Origin: Proteus appendicitidis | Lineage (GTDB): Bacteria; Pseudomonadota; Gammaproteobacteria; Enterobacterales; Enterobacteriaceae | Reading direction: 5' to 3' | Length of the DNA: 64,000 bases | Assembly: GCF_030271835.1 (NCBI RefSeq) | Contig: NZ_CP127389.1 | Span: forward strand, 496,001 to 560,000 | In this document: positions 47,481-59,561 of the stretch, one piece after another | Layout of the letters: the number at the start of each line of letters is the position of its first letter | How positions within the stretch are numbered: position 1 is the stretch's first letter | Position numbers and translations under genes: made by a program | The notes under the pieces: model-generated | Seen by the model: the letters and a program-made list of their open reading frames with translations, nothing else | Told to the model about the DNA's origin: nothing | The model's database searches: none

Positions 47481-48008
47481 ATGTTAACGGCATTAAATCA
47501 GCAACTACCTATTCCTTCTGTAATATATGAGAATGGAAAAGAAGAGAGATGGCCATTAATTGATAACAAATATGCCTTTCCCAAAGATTATATTGTGTTT
47601 ATCACCCAATATGGTTCAGGTCAGGTAGCTGATTTTATAACGTTATTTAACCCCTTTAGCCAAAATGAGTACCTTAATTTTTTCCAGCAAAAAGAGCAGA
47701 TCCTTGAAGATTTCAGCTCATTAATCAATGATGATCCTAATTACTATCGTTTTGTTCTATATCCAAAATGTAATGGGCTTTTACCCATTGGTGTTACGGA
47801 TAATGGAGATACGCTTTTTTGGGTTGTTTTATCAGAAAATAGTGAGCTTTGGACAATGGCAATTATTCCATCTAGAGGATCAGAGGTAGAATTTATTGCA
47901 GAGAGTCTGACAGGGTTTTTAGAGGGAGTTTTATCAAAACGAATTCGTTGTCAGTCATTCCCCGAGGGATTTCCATCAGAAAAAATGATATTTAGCCCAG
48001 AAGTTTGA
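47481..48008 (+). CDS. SMI1/KNR4 (SUKH)-like protein
   Basis: A 175-residue protein with the SUKH-like core: FPKDYIVFITQYGSGQV near residue 34 and LLPIGVTDNGDTLFWVV near 97. Many SUKH proteins are immunity proteins to polymorphic or contact-dependent toxins. No toxin gene is adjacent, so it may be an orphan immunity gene. GTG 47478 is also in frame; I prefer ATG 47481. Confidence 0.7.
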   Translation: MLTALNQQLPIPSVIYENGKEERWPLIDNKYAFPKDYIVFITQYGSGQVADFITLFNPFSQNEYLNFFQQKEQILEDFSSLINDDPNYYRFVLYPKCNGLLPIGVTDNGDTLFWVVLSENSELWTMAIIPSRGSEVEFIAESLTGFLEGVLSKRIRCQSFPEGFPSEKMIFSPEV

Positions 48009-48012
48009 TGAG

Positions 48013-48765
48013 TTATTTTCCTATGGGGAGTTGAGTCACAAAATAGGAAGTAGCAAGTCCAATAAAGATAGAAATGCTAAAGCTAATCAGTGTGCCTAAC
48101 ATAACATATTCTGTTAGCTTTTTATCTTGATCATTTTGTAATTCACCAAATCTAAATATTGATTTAGCTGCTAATAAAAAGCCAATTGCTGCAAATTGAT
48201 TTAAAAGAATAAAAGTTAAGATTAGTATTCTTTCTAAATAACCAATCGATTGACCCGCAGAAACAAGTGTAGAGCCTTCTACTGCAACAGGTGTCCATTT
48301 CTTTAGTAACATATAAATAAGGCTAGAAATAGGCTTTAAAATAATGATGTAGGCAAGAATAACAATAAGATATTTGTAGTTAATATTTTTAAAACTAAGA
48401 TCGTGGAATATTTGAGTATTTTGATCAACAAGCATTATCCATAAAAAGGTAATCACGAATAAATGAATAGCTTGATCAGTAATAAACCATTTTAAAGAGT
48501 TATCAGTATAAGATTTACCAAGATCAAAAAAATAATGTGTTATTAATATAATTACACTATAAATGAAAATAAAACTAAAACTTATCTCAGACATTAAAAC
48601 TAGAATAATAAAGGTTATTCCAGCGTGCAGTAGTGAGTGTAAGTAAAGCTCTTTAGATTTGTAATGCAGAGTATTTCGCGCTTCTATCCATGCTTTAGGT
48701 TGTAAATAAAAATCAAAAGCAATATGAGCAATATAGAGAGAAATAAGAAGCGTAAAATTATACAT
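48013..48765 (-). CDS. DUF3307 multi-pass membrane protein
   Basis: A 250-residue inner-membrane protein with about six hydrophobic segments. The N-terminal AHIAFDFYLQP and the HSLLHAGITF and THYFFDLGK segments are typical of DUF3307. It starts one base after the stop of a SatD-like gene, so both are cotranscribed and probably work together. The family has no known biochemical role. Confidence 0.8.
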   Translation of the reverse strand: MYNFTLLISLYIAHIAFDFYLQPKAWIEARNTLHYKSKELYLHSLLHAGITFIILVLMSEISFSFIFIYSVIILITHYFFDLGKSYTDNSLKWFITDQAIHLFVITFLWIMLVDQNTQIFHDLSFKNINYKYLIVILAYIIILKPISSLIYMLLKKWTPVAVEGSTLVSAGQSIGYLERILILTFILLNQFAAIGFLLAAKSIFRFGELQNDQDKKLTEYVMLGTLISFSISIFIGLATSYFVTQLPIGK

Positions 48766-48766
48766 A

Positions 48767-49399
48767 TCAATAAGCCTTGTTAATTAAATAATTAAAGTAT
48801 TGAATATATTCATCTATTAACTGGTAGTGGCTAGCGTTCAATAATCGAGTAATATTACTTCTCGATTTTTTTAATTCACTGGCAATAGCATAATGAGATT
48901 TATCTTCATTAACCATATATTTAAGTAAAACTTGCGCTTGTGCTCGAGTTATTTCTTTAAGTTGTATATCTACGTATTTAGTCACTAAAGTAATGTTTTT
49001 TTGAAATTCTTTATCTGATGTAGATATTGTTAATATTTCACTTTTCATCTTATCTAATCCTTCGCCCGATAAGATAAAGGCTTCACCCATTGATGTTCTA
49101 ATATCATTACGCAATGAATTAATTTGGCCGATACCAATACTTTGACGAGCACTGATGTTTAATTCTGACGTTTTCAATGCTAATTGAATAACGATAGCAA
49201 CTTTAATGGCATCACAAGCGTGTAAGCAAACAAGTTGGAAGGAGTCACCGCGATATCTGTCATATTTAAGTGGTAACTGTTCTGAGAGTAATTGAACCGT
49301 CTGCTCCAAGGTATAGAGCATAACATCATAGTTTTCAGGTGTGATGTTTCTAGAGTTTATGATATCACCTGTAATCACACTTACGATGTCTTTATTCAT
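48767..49399 (-). CDS. SatD-like protein: cyclase-like domain plus HTH
   Basis: A 210-residue SatD-family protein. Residues 1-130 resemble a class III nucleotide cyclase fold: ITGDIINSR with Asp12, YRGDSFQLV with Asp52 (a 40-residue gap like the two metal-binding Asp of class III cyclases), then SIGIGQINS near 87 and GEAFILSGEGLDKM near 105. Residues about 153-205 hold a helix-turn-helix (HYAIASELKKSRSNITRLL). The cyclase relation is my inference from motif order. Two palindromes upstream are probable operators for this HTH. DUF3307 follows. Confidence 0.7.
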   Translation of the reverse strand: MNKDIVSVITGDIINSRNITPENYDVMLYTLEQTVQLLSEQLPLKYDRYRGDSFQLVCLHACDAIKVAIVIQLALKTSELNISARQSIGIGQINSLRNDIRTSMGEAFILSGEGLDKMKSEILTISTSDKEFQKNITLVTKYVDIQLKEITRAQAQVLLKYMVNEDKSHYAIASELKKSRSNITRLLNASHYQLIDEYIQYFNYLINKAY

Positions 49400-49485
49400 T
49401 AGCTTGCTCTTATTATTTTGTGAGAGAAATAGAATGAGTATAGTGATCTTTTACTCAGTTATTTAATTGAAAGACAAAAGAGAAT

Positions 49486-49531
49486 GTTACCATATTTGGT
49501 AACTTACTCAAATGTTACCATATTTGGTAAC
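49486..49531. promoter_or_regulatory. Tandem palindromic operators of satD-DUF3307
   Basis: GTTACCATATTTGGTAAC occurs at 49486-49503 and again, identical, at 49514-49531, with a 28-bp period. Identity extends 2-4 bases either side. The arms GTTACCA/TGGTAAC are perfect. They lie 87-132 bp upstream of the satD-like start, fitting an autoregulated promoter. Confidence 0.75.
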
Positions 49532-49574
49532 TTAATGATTTATGTTATAGAGCAAGCGTGAAAAATAGGCAACA

Positions 49575-49611
49575 AAAAAGCCTTTTCTGGAAAAACCAGA
49601 AAAGGCTTTTT
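49575..49611 (-). terminator. Terminator of dusB-fis
   Basis: AAAAAGCCTTTTCTGG (49575-49590) pairs perfectly with CCAGAAAAGGCTTTTT (49596-49611). Long U/A tracts flank the stem, so it can also stop transcripts from the other side. Confidence 0.9.
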
Positions 49612-49637
49612 ATAAAAATAGACCTAACTGACTAGGA

Positions 49638-49934
49638 TCAGTTCATGCCGTATTTTTTCAGTTTCTTACGCAGTGTGCCGCGGTTAATGCCCATCATTTG
49701 TGCTGCACGCGTTTGGTTGCCACGGGTGTACTGCATTACCATGTCCAACAATGGCTGTTCAACTTCAGCCAATACTAGCTCATATAAGTCATTAACATCT
49801 TGACCATTTAATTGAGCAAAATAGTTCTTCAGTGCTTGTTTAACTGAGTCACGTAAAGGTTTTTGGGTCACCTGATCTTGTGAATTTACGGTGGCAACTG
49901 TTAGTACGTCTGAATTTACGCGTTGTTCGAACAT
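49638..49934 (-). CDS. fis: Nucleoid protein Fis
   Basis: A 98-residue DNA-bending dimer that activates rRNA operons and shapes the nucleoid in fast growth. The C-terminal HTH reads [24 protein letters not shown], split at about residues 73-96. Sequence and length are essentially those of E. coli Fis. It follows dusB by 20 bases in one operon. Confidence 0.98.
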   Translation of the reverse strand: MFEQRVNSDVLTVATVNSQDQVTQKPLRDSVKQALKNYFAQLNGQDVNDLYELVLAEVEQPLLDMVMQYTRGNQTRAAQMMGINRGTLRKKLKKYGMN

Positions 49935-49954
49935 AGTTCTGTCAGCTCTTTTAT

Positions 49955-50944
49955 TTATTTACGCAAAAAATTTTCGAAATATGCTTCCAACGCCTCCAGC
50001 TGTTCGCTGGCATCCTCTATGGCGTTGAAGGAGCGCCGAAACTGGTCATCAGGGGCATGTTCCTTGAGATACCAAGAGACATGCTTGCGTGCAATGCGAG
50101 TTCCTTTGCCTTGACCGTAAAAGTCGTGCAACTCACGCACATGCTTTTGCATTATTTGTTGCACCTCTGCAATCGGCAGAGGGGGCAACAGTTCACCTGT
50201 GTCCAGATAGTGCTGGATTTCCCGAAAGATCCAGGGTCTTCCCTGAGCAGCGCGACCGATCATCAAAGCATCGGCTCCAGTGTAGTCTAATACTGCTCTG
50301 GCTTTTAGCGGGTCTGTTATGTCTCCATTCGCAATAATGGGAATAGAAACATTCTGCTTAACTGTCCGAATACTGTCGTATTCGGCTTCCCCTTTGAACA
50401 AACACTCGCGTGTGCGTCCATGAATAGTGAGAGCCTGAATACCACAACGTTCAGCCAATTTGGCAATCTCTACACAGTTACGTTCATCAGGTGACCAGCC
50501 AGTACGGATCTTGAGAGTAACCGGAACATCTACCGCGTTAACCACTGCAGAGAGGATCTCTGCGACAAGGTCGGGATGACGAAGTAGTGCTGAACCAGCT
50601 AGCTTTTTATTCACCTTTTTTGCAGGGCAACCCATGTTAATGTCGATAATTTGAGCGCCACTATCTGCGTTTATTTTCGCAGCGGCAGCCATATCAACGG
50701 GATCACTTCCTGCAATTTGTACGGAGCGGATCCCCAATTCATCACTATGTACCATTCGTAATCGAGACTTGTCTGTCTGCCAAACCTGAGGATTGGAAGA
50801 AAGCATTTCAGAAACTGTCATACCCGCACCCATATCATAGCAAAGCGACCGAAAAGGTCGGTCTGTAACGCCAGCCATGGGAGCCGCGATAAGGCAATTT
50901 TTTAACTGATACTGTCCGATTCGCATAGATGAAAAGAGGGCCAA
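49955..50944 (-). CDS. dusB: tRNA-dihydrouridine synthase B
   Basis: A 329-residue FMN enzyme reducing uridine to dihydrouridine at tRNA position 17. The N-terminal [15 protein letters not shown], the catalytic Cys in NMGCPAKKV (near residue 104) and the C-terminal helical tRNA-binding part are present. First gene of dusB-fis. Confidence 0.96.
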   Translation of the reverse strand: MALFSSMRIGQYQLKNCLIAAPMAGVTDRPFRSLCYDMGAGMTVSEMLSSNPQVWQTDKSRLRMVHSDELGIRSVQIAGSDPVDMAAAAKINADSGAQIIDINMGCPAKKVNKKLAGSALLRHPDLVAEILSAVVNAVDVPVTLKIRTGWSPDERNCVEIAKLAERCGIQALTIHGRTRECLFKGEAEYDSIRTVKQNVSIPIIANGDITDPLKARAVLDYTGADALMIGRAAQGRPWIFREIQHYLDTGELLPPLPIAEVQQIMQKHVRELHDFYGQGKGTRIARKHVSWYLKEHAPDDQFRRSFNAIEDASEQLEALEAYFENFLRK

Positions 50945-51248
50945 ACTGTGACTGCAAGGGCGCGTATATTACGCATTTTTTGCCAGATATGAAAGGACAA
51001 AGTTTAACCAAATTGCGAAAAAAAGTTACTTTTTTACACTTGATTTTTTGTAAATTGATTATTTAATCAATAAAAACATAATGTTATGTGTTTTTTTAAA
51101 AATTAAAAATTGATGATAGAGAATTGATAAACAAGTGAAACTAAGTAAAGTTTATCAGGCAAAAATGTGATTAATGCCTGATAAACAATAATTAAGTGAA
51201 ATTTTAACTCAATGAGACTATCTCATTTTGGTTAATATTTGTTCGGTG
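50945..51248. promoter_or_regulatory. dusB-fis promoter region
   Basis: A 304-bp gap. Near 50960-50980 the reverse strand reads TAATATACGCGCCC, an AT-rich -10-like element followed by a GC-rich discriminator, as expected for the stringently controlled fis promoter; this assignment is by eye. The prmA terminator at 51151-51185 is listed separately. Confidence 0.45.
51151..51185 (-). terminator. Terminator of prmA
   Basis: TTTATCAGGC (51151-51160) is inverted perfectly at 51176-51185. It lies 64 bases past prmA. The U tract is modest. Confidence 0.6.
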
Positions 51249-52130
51249 TTATTTTTTCACACCGGTAATACGACACCACTCTTCTTTTTCAGCAACAGGA
51301 TCTAAGTTAAATAGTCCTTCATAGGCGGCGGCTACACCTTCTGCTTGTGTCGCTAACACACCAGAAAGACCTAGGTGTCCACCTTGACGCGGCAGTGTAC
51401 TGATAACAGGTGCAAGTTCACGCAATGGACCAGCTAAAATATTAGCGACAACAACATCGGCTTTGAGGTTATCTGGTTGGTCTTTTGCCAGATACAGTGT
51501 GAGTGCGTCAGAAACGCCATTACGCTGCGCATTATCACGGCTTGCTTGAATGGCTTGAGGATCGATATCAATACCAATTGCTTTTGCTGCACCCAGTTTT
51601 AATGCCGCAATAGCTAGAATGCCAGAACCACAACCGAAGTCGATAACCGTTTTACCCGCTAAATCTAAGCCATCAAGCCACTGAAGGCACAATGAAGTCG
51701 TAGGGTGGGTACCTGTACCAAATGCAAGTCCAGGGTCTAGCATGACGTTTACAGCGTTAGGATCGGGCACTTCACGCCAGCTTGGGCAAATCCATAAACG
51801 CTCACCGAAACGCATTGGGTGGAAGTTATCCATCCATTCACGTTCCCAATCTTTATCTTCGAGTTGTTCAACTTTGTGCAGGAAGCCTCGACCGAGTAAT
51901 GGCGTATTTTCTAACATCGCCACAACGATTTTCATGTCAGTTTCTGCATCATATAAACCGATAACATCAGTATCACCCCAAAGACGAGTTTCACCCGGTA
52001 AAGGTTCAAAAATAGGGGTGTCGTGACTATCTTGGAAAGTCACTGAAACGGCACCGCTTTCAACCAATTCATCACCAATGGCTTCTGCATTAGCGGCGGT
52101 TGCATTAAGTCTTAATTGTATCCAAGGCAT
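51249..52130 (-). CDS. prmA: Ribosomal protein L11 methyltransferase PrmA
   Basis: A 293-residue SAM enzyme trimethylating L11. The N-terminal substrate domain starts [16 protein letters not shown], and the SAM loop [16 protein letters not shown] is near residue 163. I chose ATG 52130, which gives the same length as E. coli PrmA; the frame to 52157 runs into panF. Confidence 0.96.
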   Translation of the reverse strand: MPWIQLRLNATAANAEAIGDELVESGAVSVTFQDSHDTPIFEPLPGETRLWGDTDVIGLYDAETDMKIVVAMLENTPLLGRGFLHKVEQLEDKDWEREWMDNFHPMRFGERLWICPSWREVPDPNAVNVMLDPGLAFGTGTHPTTSLCLQWLDGLDLAGKTVIDFGCGSGILAIAALKLGAAKAIGIDIDPQAIQASRDNAQRNGVSDALTLYLAKDQPDNLKADVVVANILAGPLRELAPVISTLPRQGGHLGLSGVLATQAEGVAAAYEGLFNLDPVAEKEEWCRITGVKK

Positions 52131-52153
52131 AATTAGTCTCTTTAAAAACGAAT

Positions 52154-53605
52154 TCACTGTAATGATGCTGATTGAGGCAGAGTATGCTCTCCAAATCGAT
52201 TAGCCACAAGAAACGCGACTAAGCTCAATAGCAGTGACGGAACAATGGGGTGGAATCCAGCTATCTGGATATTAAATGTCGCAAGGGTGGCATAGAGCGT
52301 GGCACCTATGATCATGCCCGCAATAGCACCATAACGGTTAGCTTTTTCCCAATAAAGCCCCAGTACTAAAGGCCATAAGAAAACAGCTTGTAGGCCACCA
52401 AAAGCAAGTAAGTTAAGCCAAATAATCATTGAGGGTGGATTCCATGCTGCAAACAGCAGTAACACACCTAAAATCAAGGTTGAAAGGCTCGATAAACGAG
52501 AGATGCGTTTCTCATTAGTTATCGCATGCGGCGCGATATTGAGATAGAGATCTTTGACCAACGTTGCTGATGATTGTAACAGTTGCGCATTTATCGTTGA
52601 CATAATGGCAGCCATAGGTGCCGCAAGAAAAATGCCTGCTGCAATAGGCGGTAATACTTCAACCATTAATGTTGGAATAACTTGATCAGGAACCGTTAGA
52701 TCAGGAATGATAGCCCGACCTAATGCGCCAGCAAAGTGCATACCAAACATCAATAGCGACATGACAATTGTGCCAATGATGATCCCTTTATGCATGGCTT
52801 TGCTATCTTTGTAAGAAATGCAACGCACCGCAGTATGTGGCAAACCAATCACACCAAAACAGACAAGTACCCAAAATGATGCCATAAACGGACCACTTAA
52901 AATCCCATCAGCCCCTTGAGGAGAGGTTAATGCAGGATCGATGGTATTGAGTTTTTGTATCGCAACATCTAATCCGCCTGCTTTATAGATAATGGCAAAC
53001 AGGAGAATAAATGTACCAAGTAGCATCACCAGACCTTGTAAGGCATCGTTTAATACGCTGGCTCTAAATCCACCAATCGCAGTATACAGCGCAATGGAGA
53101 TCCCAAAGATCAACAAGCCGAATTCATAAGGAATGCCTGCTGCTGTTTCTAATAAGCGCGCTCCACCAATAAATTGCACCGTCATGGCGCCGACAAAAGC
53201 GACTAACAGGCTTAAACTGGCAAACCAGACGAGGAAGCGACTTTTGTAACGAGCATACAGCATGTCGTTTAAGGTAACCGCATTATAACGGCGCGCTAAA
53301 ATGGCAAATTTCTTCCCTAAAACACCCAAAGAGAGCCAAATAGCGGGAAGTTGGATCATCGAAAGTAATACCCAACCAATACCGTATTTATAGGCAGCCC
53401 CCGGTCCGCCAATAAAGGAACTTGCACTGACATAAGTTGCAGTGATAGTCATGGCTAGTACGAAGCCACCCATTGAGCGGTTACCAAGAAAATATTCGTT
53501 AAGAAATTCGCCTTTTTCACGCTTACGATAAGCATAAGCCGACAGCAGAAAGACTAGTAGAAGGTAGCCAATCAGTGGCACTATGACCTCAGTTTGCATC
53601 GTCAT
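52154..53605 (-). CDS. panF: Sodium/pantothenate symporter PanF
   Basis: A 483-residue solute:sodium symporter with about 12-13 helices. Conserved stretches include [17 protein letters not shown] near residue 36 and [16 protein letters not shown] near 60. Three in-frame ATGs exist (53611, 53605, 53599); I chose 53605 because GGAG at 53615-53612 is then 6 bases away. It overlaps yhdT by 17 bases. Confidence 0.94.
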   Translation of the reverse strand: MTMQTEVIVPLIGYLLLVFLLSAYAYRKREKGEFLNEYFLGNRSMGGFVLAMTITATYVSASSFIGGPGAAYKYGIGWVLLSMIQLPAIWLSLGVLGKKFAILARRYNAVTLNDMLYARYKSRFLVWFASLSLLVAFVGAMTVQFIGGARLLETAAGIPYEFGLLIFGISIALYTAIGGFRASVLNDALQGLVMLLGTFILLFAIIYKAGGLDVAIQKLNTIDPALTSPQGADGILSGPFMASFWVLVCFGVIGLPHTAVRCISYKDSKAMHKGIIIGTIVMSLLMFGMHFAGALGRAIIPDLTVPDQVIPTLMVEVLPPIAAGIFLAAPMAAIMSTINAQLLQSSATLVKDLYLNIAPHAITNEKRISRLSSLSTLILGVLLLFAAWNPPSMIIWLNLLAFGGLQAVFLWPLVLGLYWEKANRYGAIAGMIIGATLYATLATFNIQIAGFHPIVPSLLLSLVAFLVANRFGEHTLPQSASLQ

Positions 53606-53837
53606 GCTCATCTCCTAACGGCAGATCTTTGAAAAAGTAGCGCACCATCAGATAGCACAACAGAAAAAACAAAACAGGTAAGAATAAGCATGAAAGCTCA
53701 AACCAAAGAGGTAAACCAGTAATGCCTAGTGTGTTATCAGGTAAATAGGCGGTAATTAACCAACCCAACAAATACATAAAAGTTAAAATTAGGGCCAAAA
53801 GGGCTTCTTTGTGGGCCTGAACAAAACGTTTGTCCAT
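53589..53837 (-). CDS. yhdT: YhdT small membrane protein
   Basis: An 82-residue protein with two helices (about 13-34 and 43-65), matching E. coli YhdT (80 residues) in its start MDKRFVQAHKEA. I chose ATG 53837 because GGGAG lies 6 bases upstream. Overlap with panF indicates coupled translation; a role in pantothenate uptake has been suggested only by context. Confidence 0.9.
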   Translation of the reverse strand: MDKRFVQAHKEALLALILTFMYLLGWLITAYLPDNTLGITGLPLWFELSCLFLPVLFFLLCYLMVRYFFKDLPLGDEHDDAN

Positions 53838-54061
53838 CTGTTCTCCCAATCTTAATAGGGTTAAAAATGAATGGGAGGATTGTACGGGAAAGTGAGTATT
53901 GATTCAGTGAAAATTAATCACAAAGTCATCAGGGAATATTAAAAATAGATTATCTTATTGTTTTTAAATATAAATATGAAAGAAAACAGTACAGGTTTTA
54001 ATTAAGAAATGCGCTTAATTTGTCCTTTATGGATCTGTTTATGGCGGGTTATCAGCAATAA

Positions 54062-54095
54062 AAAAGGCATAGTACGTAAACTATGCCTTTTCTTG
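54062..54095 (-). terminator. Terminator of accBC
   Basis: AGGCATAGT (54065-54073) pairs with ACTATGCCT (54080-54088), with A/T runs on both sides. It lies 15 bases past accC. Confidence 0.85.
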
Positions 54096-54109
54096 TTAAG
54101 CGAGAAATA

Positions 54110-55459
54110 TTATTTCTCAGCTAAACCTAAACGTTTTTCAAGGTAGTGAATGTTTGTACCACCTTTTTGGAAATTCTCATCATTCATAATGAACTGGTGC
54201 AGTTCAATATTGGTTTTAATACCATCAATGATAAGTTCTGCCAACGCATTTTTCATACGAGAGATCGCGATTTCGCGTGTTTCACCGTAAGTGATCAATT
54301 TACCAATCATTGAATCATAGTGAGGTGGAACAGTATAACCTGCGTAAATATGCGATTCCCAACGTACGCCAAATCCACCTGGTGAGTGGAACCGAGTAAT
54401 TGTACCCGGGCTTGGCATGAAGGTTTTTGGATCTTCTGCGTTGATACGACATTCAATTGCATGACCATGAACGTTAACTTGATCTTGCGTTACTGATAAA
54501 GGTAAGCCAGATGCAATGCGTAACTGTTCTTTGATTAAGTCAATGCCAGTGATCATTTCTGTTACTGGATGTTCAACCTGAATACGGGTGTTCATCTCAA
54601 TAAAGTAGAATTCACCATTTTCATACAGGAATTCGAATGTACCTGCACCACGATAGCCGATTTCAATACATGCGTTCGCACAGCGTTCGCCGATATTTTT
54701 ACGGATCTCTGGGGTAATACCCGGTGCTGGTGCCTCTTCAACAACTTTTTGGTGACGACGTTGCATTGAGCAATCACGTTCAGCCAAATAGATTGCATTA
54801 CCTTGACCATCAGCCATAACTTGAATTTCCACATGGCGCGGATTTTCAAGGTATTTTTCCATGTATACCATGTCGTTGCTAAATGCCGCTTTTGCTTCTG
54901 CACGCGTCATTGTAATGGATTGTTCAAGATCTTTTTCAGCACGAACAACACGCATACCGCGTCCACCGCCGCCACCAGAGGCTTTGATGATAACTGGGTA
55001 GCCAATACGTTTAGCAATTTCAATATTTTTCGCAGTGTCGTTACCTAAAGGACCGTCTGATCCTGGTACACAAGGAACACCGGCTTTTTTCATCGCTTCG
55101 ATAGCAGAAACTTTATCACCCATTAGGCGGATGGTTTCAGCTTTAGGGCCGATAAAAATAAAGCCAGAGCGTTCAACTTGCTCTGCGAAATCAGCATTTT
55201 CAGACAGGAAACCGTATCCTGGATGAATGGCTTGTGCGCCACTGATCTCAGCCGCTGCAATAATTGCAGGGATATTTAGGTAACTTTTTGCTGAAGCAGC
55301 GGGACCAATACAGATAGTCTCGTCTGCCAGCAGAACGTGTTTTAAATCACGGTCTGCCGTGGAGTGAACAGCAACTGCTTTGATCCCAAGCTCTTTACAT
55401 GCTCTTAGGATACGCAGTGCAATCTCACCACGGTTGGCAATGAGGATTTTTTCTAGCAT
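54110..55459 (-). CDS. accC: Acetyl-CoA carboxylase biotin carboxylase AccC
   Basis: A 449-residue ATP-grasp enzyme that carboxylates biotin on AccB, the first step of fatty acid synthesis. ATP loop [12 protein letters not shown] is near residue 159, and the metal/ATP site [14 protein letters not shown] near 288. Length equals E. coli AccC. It follows accB by 12 bases. Confidence 0.97.
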   Translation of the reverse strand: MLEKILIANRGEIALRILRACKELGIKAVAVHSTADRDLKHVLLADETICIGPAASAKSYLNIPAIIAAAEISGAQAIHPGYGFLSENADFAEQVERSGFIFIGPKAETIRLMGDKVSAIEAMKKAGVPCVPGSDGPLGNDTAKNIEIAKRIGYPVIIKASGGGGGRGMRVVRAEKDLEQSITMTRAEAKAAFSNDMVYMEKYLENPRHVEIQVMADGQGNAIYLAERDCSMQRRHQKVVEEAPAPGITPEIRKNIGERCANACIEIGYRGAGTFEFLYENGEFYFIEMNTRIQVEHPVTEMITGIDLIKEQLRIASGLPLSVTQDQVNVHGHAIECRINAEDPKTFMPSPGTITRFHSPGGFGVRWESHIYAGYTVPPHYDSMIGKLITYGETREIAISRMKNALAELIIDGIKTNIELHQFIMNDENFQKGGTNIHYLEKRLGLAEK

Positions 55460-55471
55460 GGACCTGCCTCG

Positions 55472-55942
55472 TTATTCGATAACAAAGAGTGGAGCGTCAA
55501 ACTCAACGTTGTCGCCATCTTGGCAAAGGATAGATTTAACAACACCCGCTTTGTCAGACTCAATCTGGTTCATCATTTTCATTGCTTCAACGATGCACAG
55601 AGTATCGCCTACATTGACTTGCTGACCGACTTCAACAAATTTCTTAGCTTCAGGGCTTGGTGAGCGGTAGAACGTTCCGACCATTGGTGAACGAACAACG
55701 TGACCGCTAATTTCTTGCGTTGGTGTAGCCGCTGGTGTTTCTGGCGCTACAGGCGCAACTGCATTTGCTAATGCAGGTTGAGGTGCCACTGGTGCCGCAA
55801 AATATTGCTGAGGAGCCATTTGACCCTGAAGACCAGAGTTACGACTAATACGTACTGACTCTTCACCTTCAGAGATTTCCAGTTCAGAAATGCCAGACTC
55901 TTCGACTAGCTCGATCAGTTTTTTAATTTTACGAATATCCAT
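55472..55942 (-). CDS. accB: Biotin carboxyl carrier protein AccB
   Basis: A 156-residue carrier. The N-terminal helical part ([18 protein letters not shown]) is followed by an Ala/Pro-rich linker (about 40-77) and the biotinyl domain with the biotin-Lys in [10 protein letters not shown] near residue 122. In E. coli AccB also represses its own operon. Confidence 0.97.
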   Translation of the reverse strand: MDIRKIKKLIELVEESGISELEISEGEESVRISRNSGLQGQMAPQQYFAAPVAPQPALANAVAPVAPETPAATPTQEISGHVVRSPMVGTFYRSPSPEAKKFVEVGQQVNVGDTLCIVEAMKMMNQIESDKAGVVKSILCQDGDNVEFDAPLFVIE

Positions 55943-55975
55943 GAGTTGATTCCGTACTCTTTTTGATGTTTTTTA

Positions 55976-56419
55976 TTAAGACAAGCGGCTGACCGCTGCC
56001 TGTAAAGCAAATCGATAACCTTCTGCACCTAATCCACAGATTACGCCTGTTGCGATATCAGAGAGATATGAATGGTGGCGGAAAGGCTCCCGACTGTAGA
56101 CATTGGACAGGTGAATTTCAATAAATGGAATATTCACCCCTAATAATGCATCACGCAGTGCAACACTGGTATGCGTGAAAGCCGCAGGGTTGATTAATAT
56201 ATAATCGACATTACCCCGAGCCGCATGAATTTTATTTATCAGCTCAAATTCAGCGTTAGACTGAAAATGGCTGAGTTTCACATTTAATGCCTGAGCATCT
56301 GCTGACAAACTTTGAACGATATCATCCAGAGTTAAGTGTCCGTAGGTTTCCGGCTCTCTTGTTCCAAGCAGGTTTAGATTCGGACCATTCAGGAGCAAAA
56401 TATGAAAATTTTCCGACAT
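55976..56419 (-). CDS. aroQ: Type II 3-dehydroquinate dehydratase
   Basis: A 147-residue shikimate-pathway enzyme. Signatures are [19 protein letters not shown] near residue 9 (catalytic Tyr26 region) and [18 protein letters not shown] near 98 with the catalytic His. E. coli K-12 uses the unrelated type I AroD and lacks this gene; its place before accB is common in other enterobacteria and gammaproteobacteria. Confidence 0.95.
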   Translation of the reverse strand: MSENFHILLLNGPNLNLLGTREPETYGHLTLDDIVQSLSADAQALNVKLSHFQSNAEFELINKIHAARGNVDYILINPAAFTHTSVALRDALLGVNIPFIEIHLSNVYSREPFRHHSYLSDIATGVICGLGAEGYRFALQAAVSRLS

Positions 56420-56849
56420 TATGCTTCTATCTCCGTCAATTCGTCAACGAAATGACAAAATAACCTGTGCTTTTCGTTTTGTCATCTTTTATTGTATCCA
56501 ATGCTACGATACATATCACAAAGTCCGACATTATAGACATTTCACAGAAGATAACAGCAAAATACTGGTCTAATCAGGGAATGAAGGGTTTATTTTGATG
56601 AAAAGTGAAAAGATTTTACAAGATTGTAAACGCGAGAAAGCAAAATAAACAAGTGTCTAAAAAACGATCATAACACCACGTTATTTATTGATGTCACTGG
56701 AAATCTGAACTTCTTTGAGATCAATCATCAATATATATCATAAATGTGATCTGTATCACAATTAAATGACCGTTTCACACACAAAGAAGCTTATTCTGGC
56801 ACTAAATAAAGTGAATTAATGCCAGAAATAAGCAGATAAAAAACGTGAA
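56420..56849. promoter_or_regulatory. aroQ-accBC upstream region
   Basis: A 430-bp gap between acuI and aroQ without coding frames. It must hold the acc promoter. A perfect CRP palindrome is at 56745-56760. E. coli accBC also has an unusually long leader. Confidence 0.5.
56745..56760. promoter_or_regulatory. CRP-cAMP site upstream of aroQ-accBC
   Basis: TGTGATCTGTATCACA has both consensus half sites at the exact spacing. It is 326 bp upstream of aroQ and 90 bp past the acuI stop, so it may act on a distal acc promoter. Confidence 0.7.
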
Positions 56850-57824
56850 TTAGAGTTTTACTAAGGTTCTTCCTGTCACTTGGTTATCCATAATCATCTG
56901 AGCATAACGAGGGACTTCATCAAGTGTAATTTCTGTCATCGCTTGCTGATAGAACGTATCTGGTAGTAATTTTAATAAACGTTGCCAAACTTGAGCGCGT
57001 TTTTCTGCGGGGAAATAAACAGAATCGACGCCTTGTAAGCGAACATTACGTAAAATAAAAGGCATAACGGTTGTTGGCAAAGAGAAACCACCTGCTAATC
57101 CACAAGCCGCTACTGTGCCGTTATAGTTTGTCTGTGACAGAATATTGGCAAGGATCTGCCCACCTACGGTATCAATTGCACCCGCCCAGCGTTGTTTATC
57201 TAAAGCTCTGCCTACAGGCTCCAACTCTTCACGAGTGATAATATTTTTAGCGCCGAGTTTGCGTAAATAGTCATGGTTACTCGCTCTGCCACTTAATGCG
57301 GTAACTTGATAGCCTAATGCTGTTAGTAAACTAATGGCAGTGCTTCCGACACCACCGCTGGCTCCAGTGACTAAAATATCACCACTTTCAGGTGTAATAC
57401 CGCCTTGTTCTAATGCCATCACACACAACATGGCAGTAAAACCTGCAGTCCCAATTATCATGGCATTTTTTAAAGATAGCCCTTCTGGTACAACGGTTAA
57501 CCAATCACCTTTTACACCTGCTTTTTGTGCAAGACCACCCCAGTGATTTTCACCTACTCCCCAGCCAGTTAATAAGACATGTTGACCAATGTGGAAACGA
57601 GGATCTTCGGTGTGATGAACAACACCCGAAAAATCGATACCTGGCACCATTGGAAATTGGCGCAGTATTTTTCCCTTGCCTGTGATTGCTAGCCCATCTT
57701 TATAGTTAAGCGTTGAGTAATGAATATCGACAATAACATCATGAATAGGCAGTGTTTTTTCATCAATGTTTTGTACGTTGGCACTGAGTTTATTGTCATT
57801 TTGTTCTACTAATAATGCTCTCAT
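56850..57824 (-). CDS. acuI: Acrylyl-CoA reductase AcuI (YhdH)
   Basis: A 324-residue NADPH-dependent medium-chain reductase of the YhdH/AcuI family, converting acrylyl-CoA to propionyl-CoA. It shows MRALLVEQ at the start, LNYKDGLAITGKG near residue 39, and the nucleotide motif GASGGVGSTAISLL near 155. It has no zinc site. Location next to mreB and acc genes is conserved. Confidence 0.93.
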   Translation of the reverse strand: MRALLVEQNDNKLSANVQNIDEKTLPIHDVIVDIHYSTLNYKDGLAITGKGKILRQFPMVPGIDFSGVVHHTEDPRFHIGQHVLLTGWGVGENHWGGLAQKAGVKGDWLTVVPEGLSLKNAMIIGTAGFTAMLCVMALEQGGITPESGDILVTGASGGVGSTAISLLTALGYQVTALSGRASNHDYLRKLGAKNIITREELEPVGRALDKQRWAGAIDTVGGQILANILSQTNYNGTVAACGLAGGFSLPTTVMPFILRNVRLQGVDSVYFPAEKRAQVWQRLLKLLPDTFYQQAMTEITLDEVPRYAQMIMDNQVTGRTLVKL

Positions 57825-59556
<1,732 letters not shown>

Positions 59557-59561
59557 GATTA

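Noticed and set aside
49486..49531. Twin palindromes as a minimal CRISPR array
   Set aside because: Only two 18-bp copies with a 10-bp gap, no cas genes, and a promoter-like position; operators explain them better.
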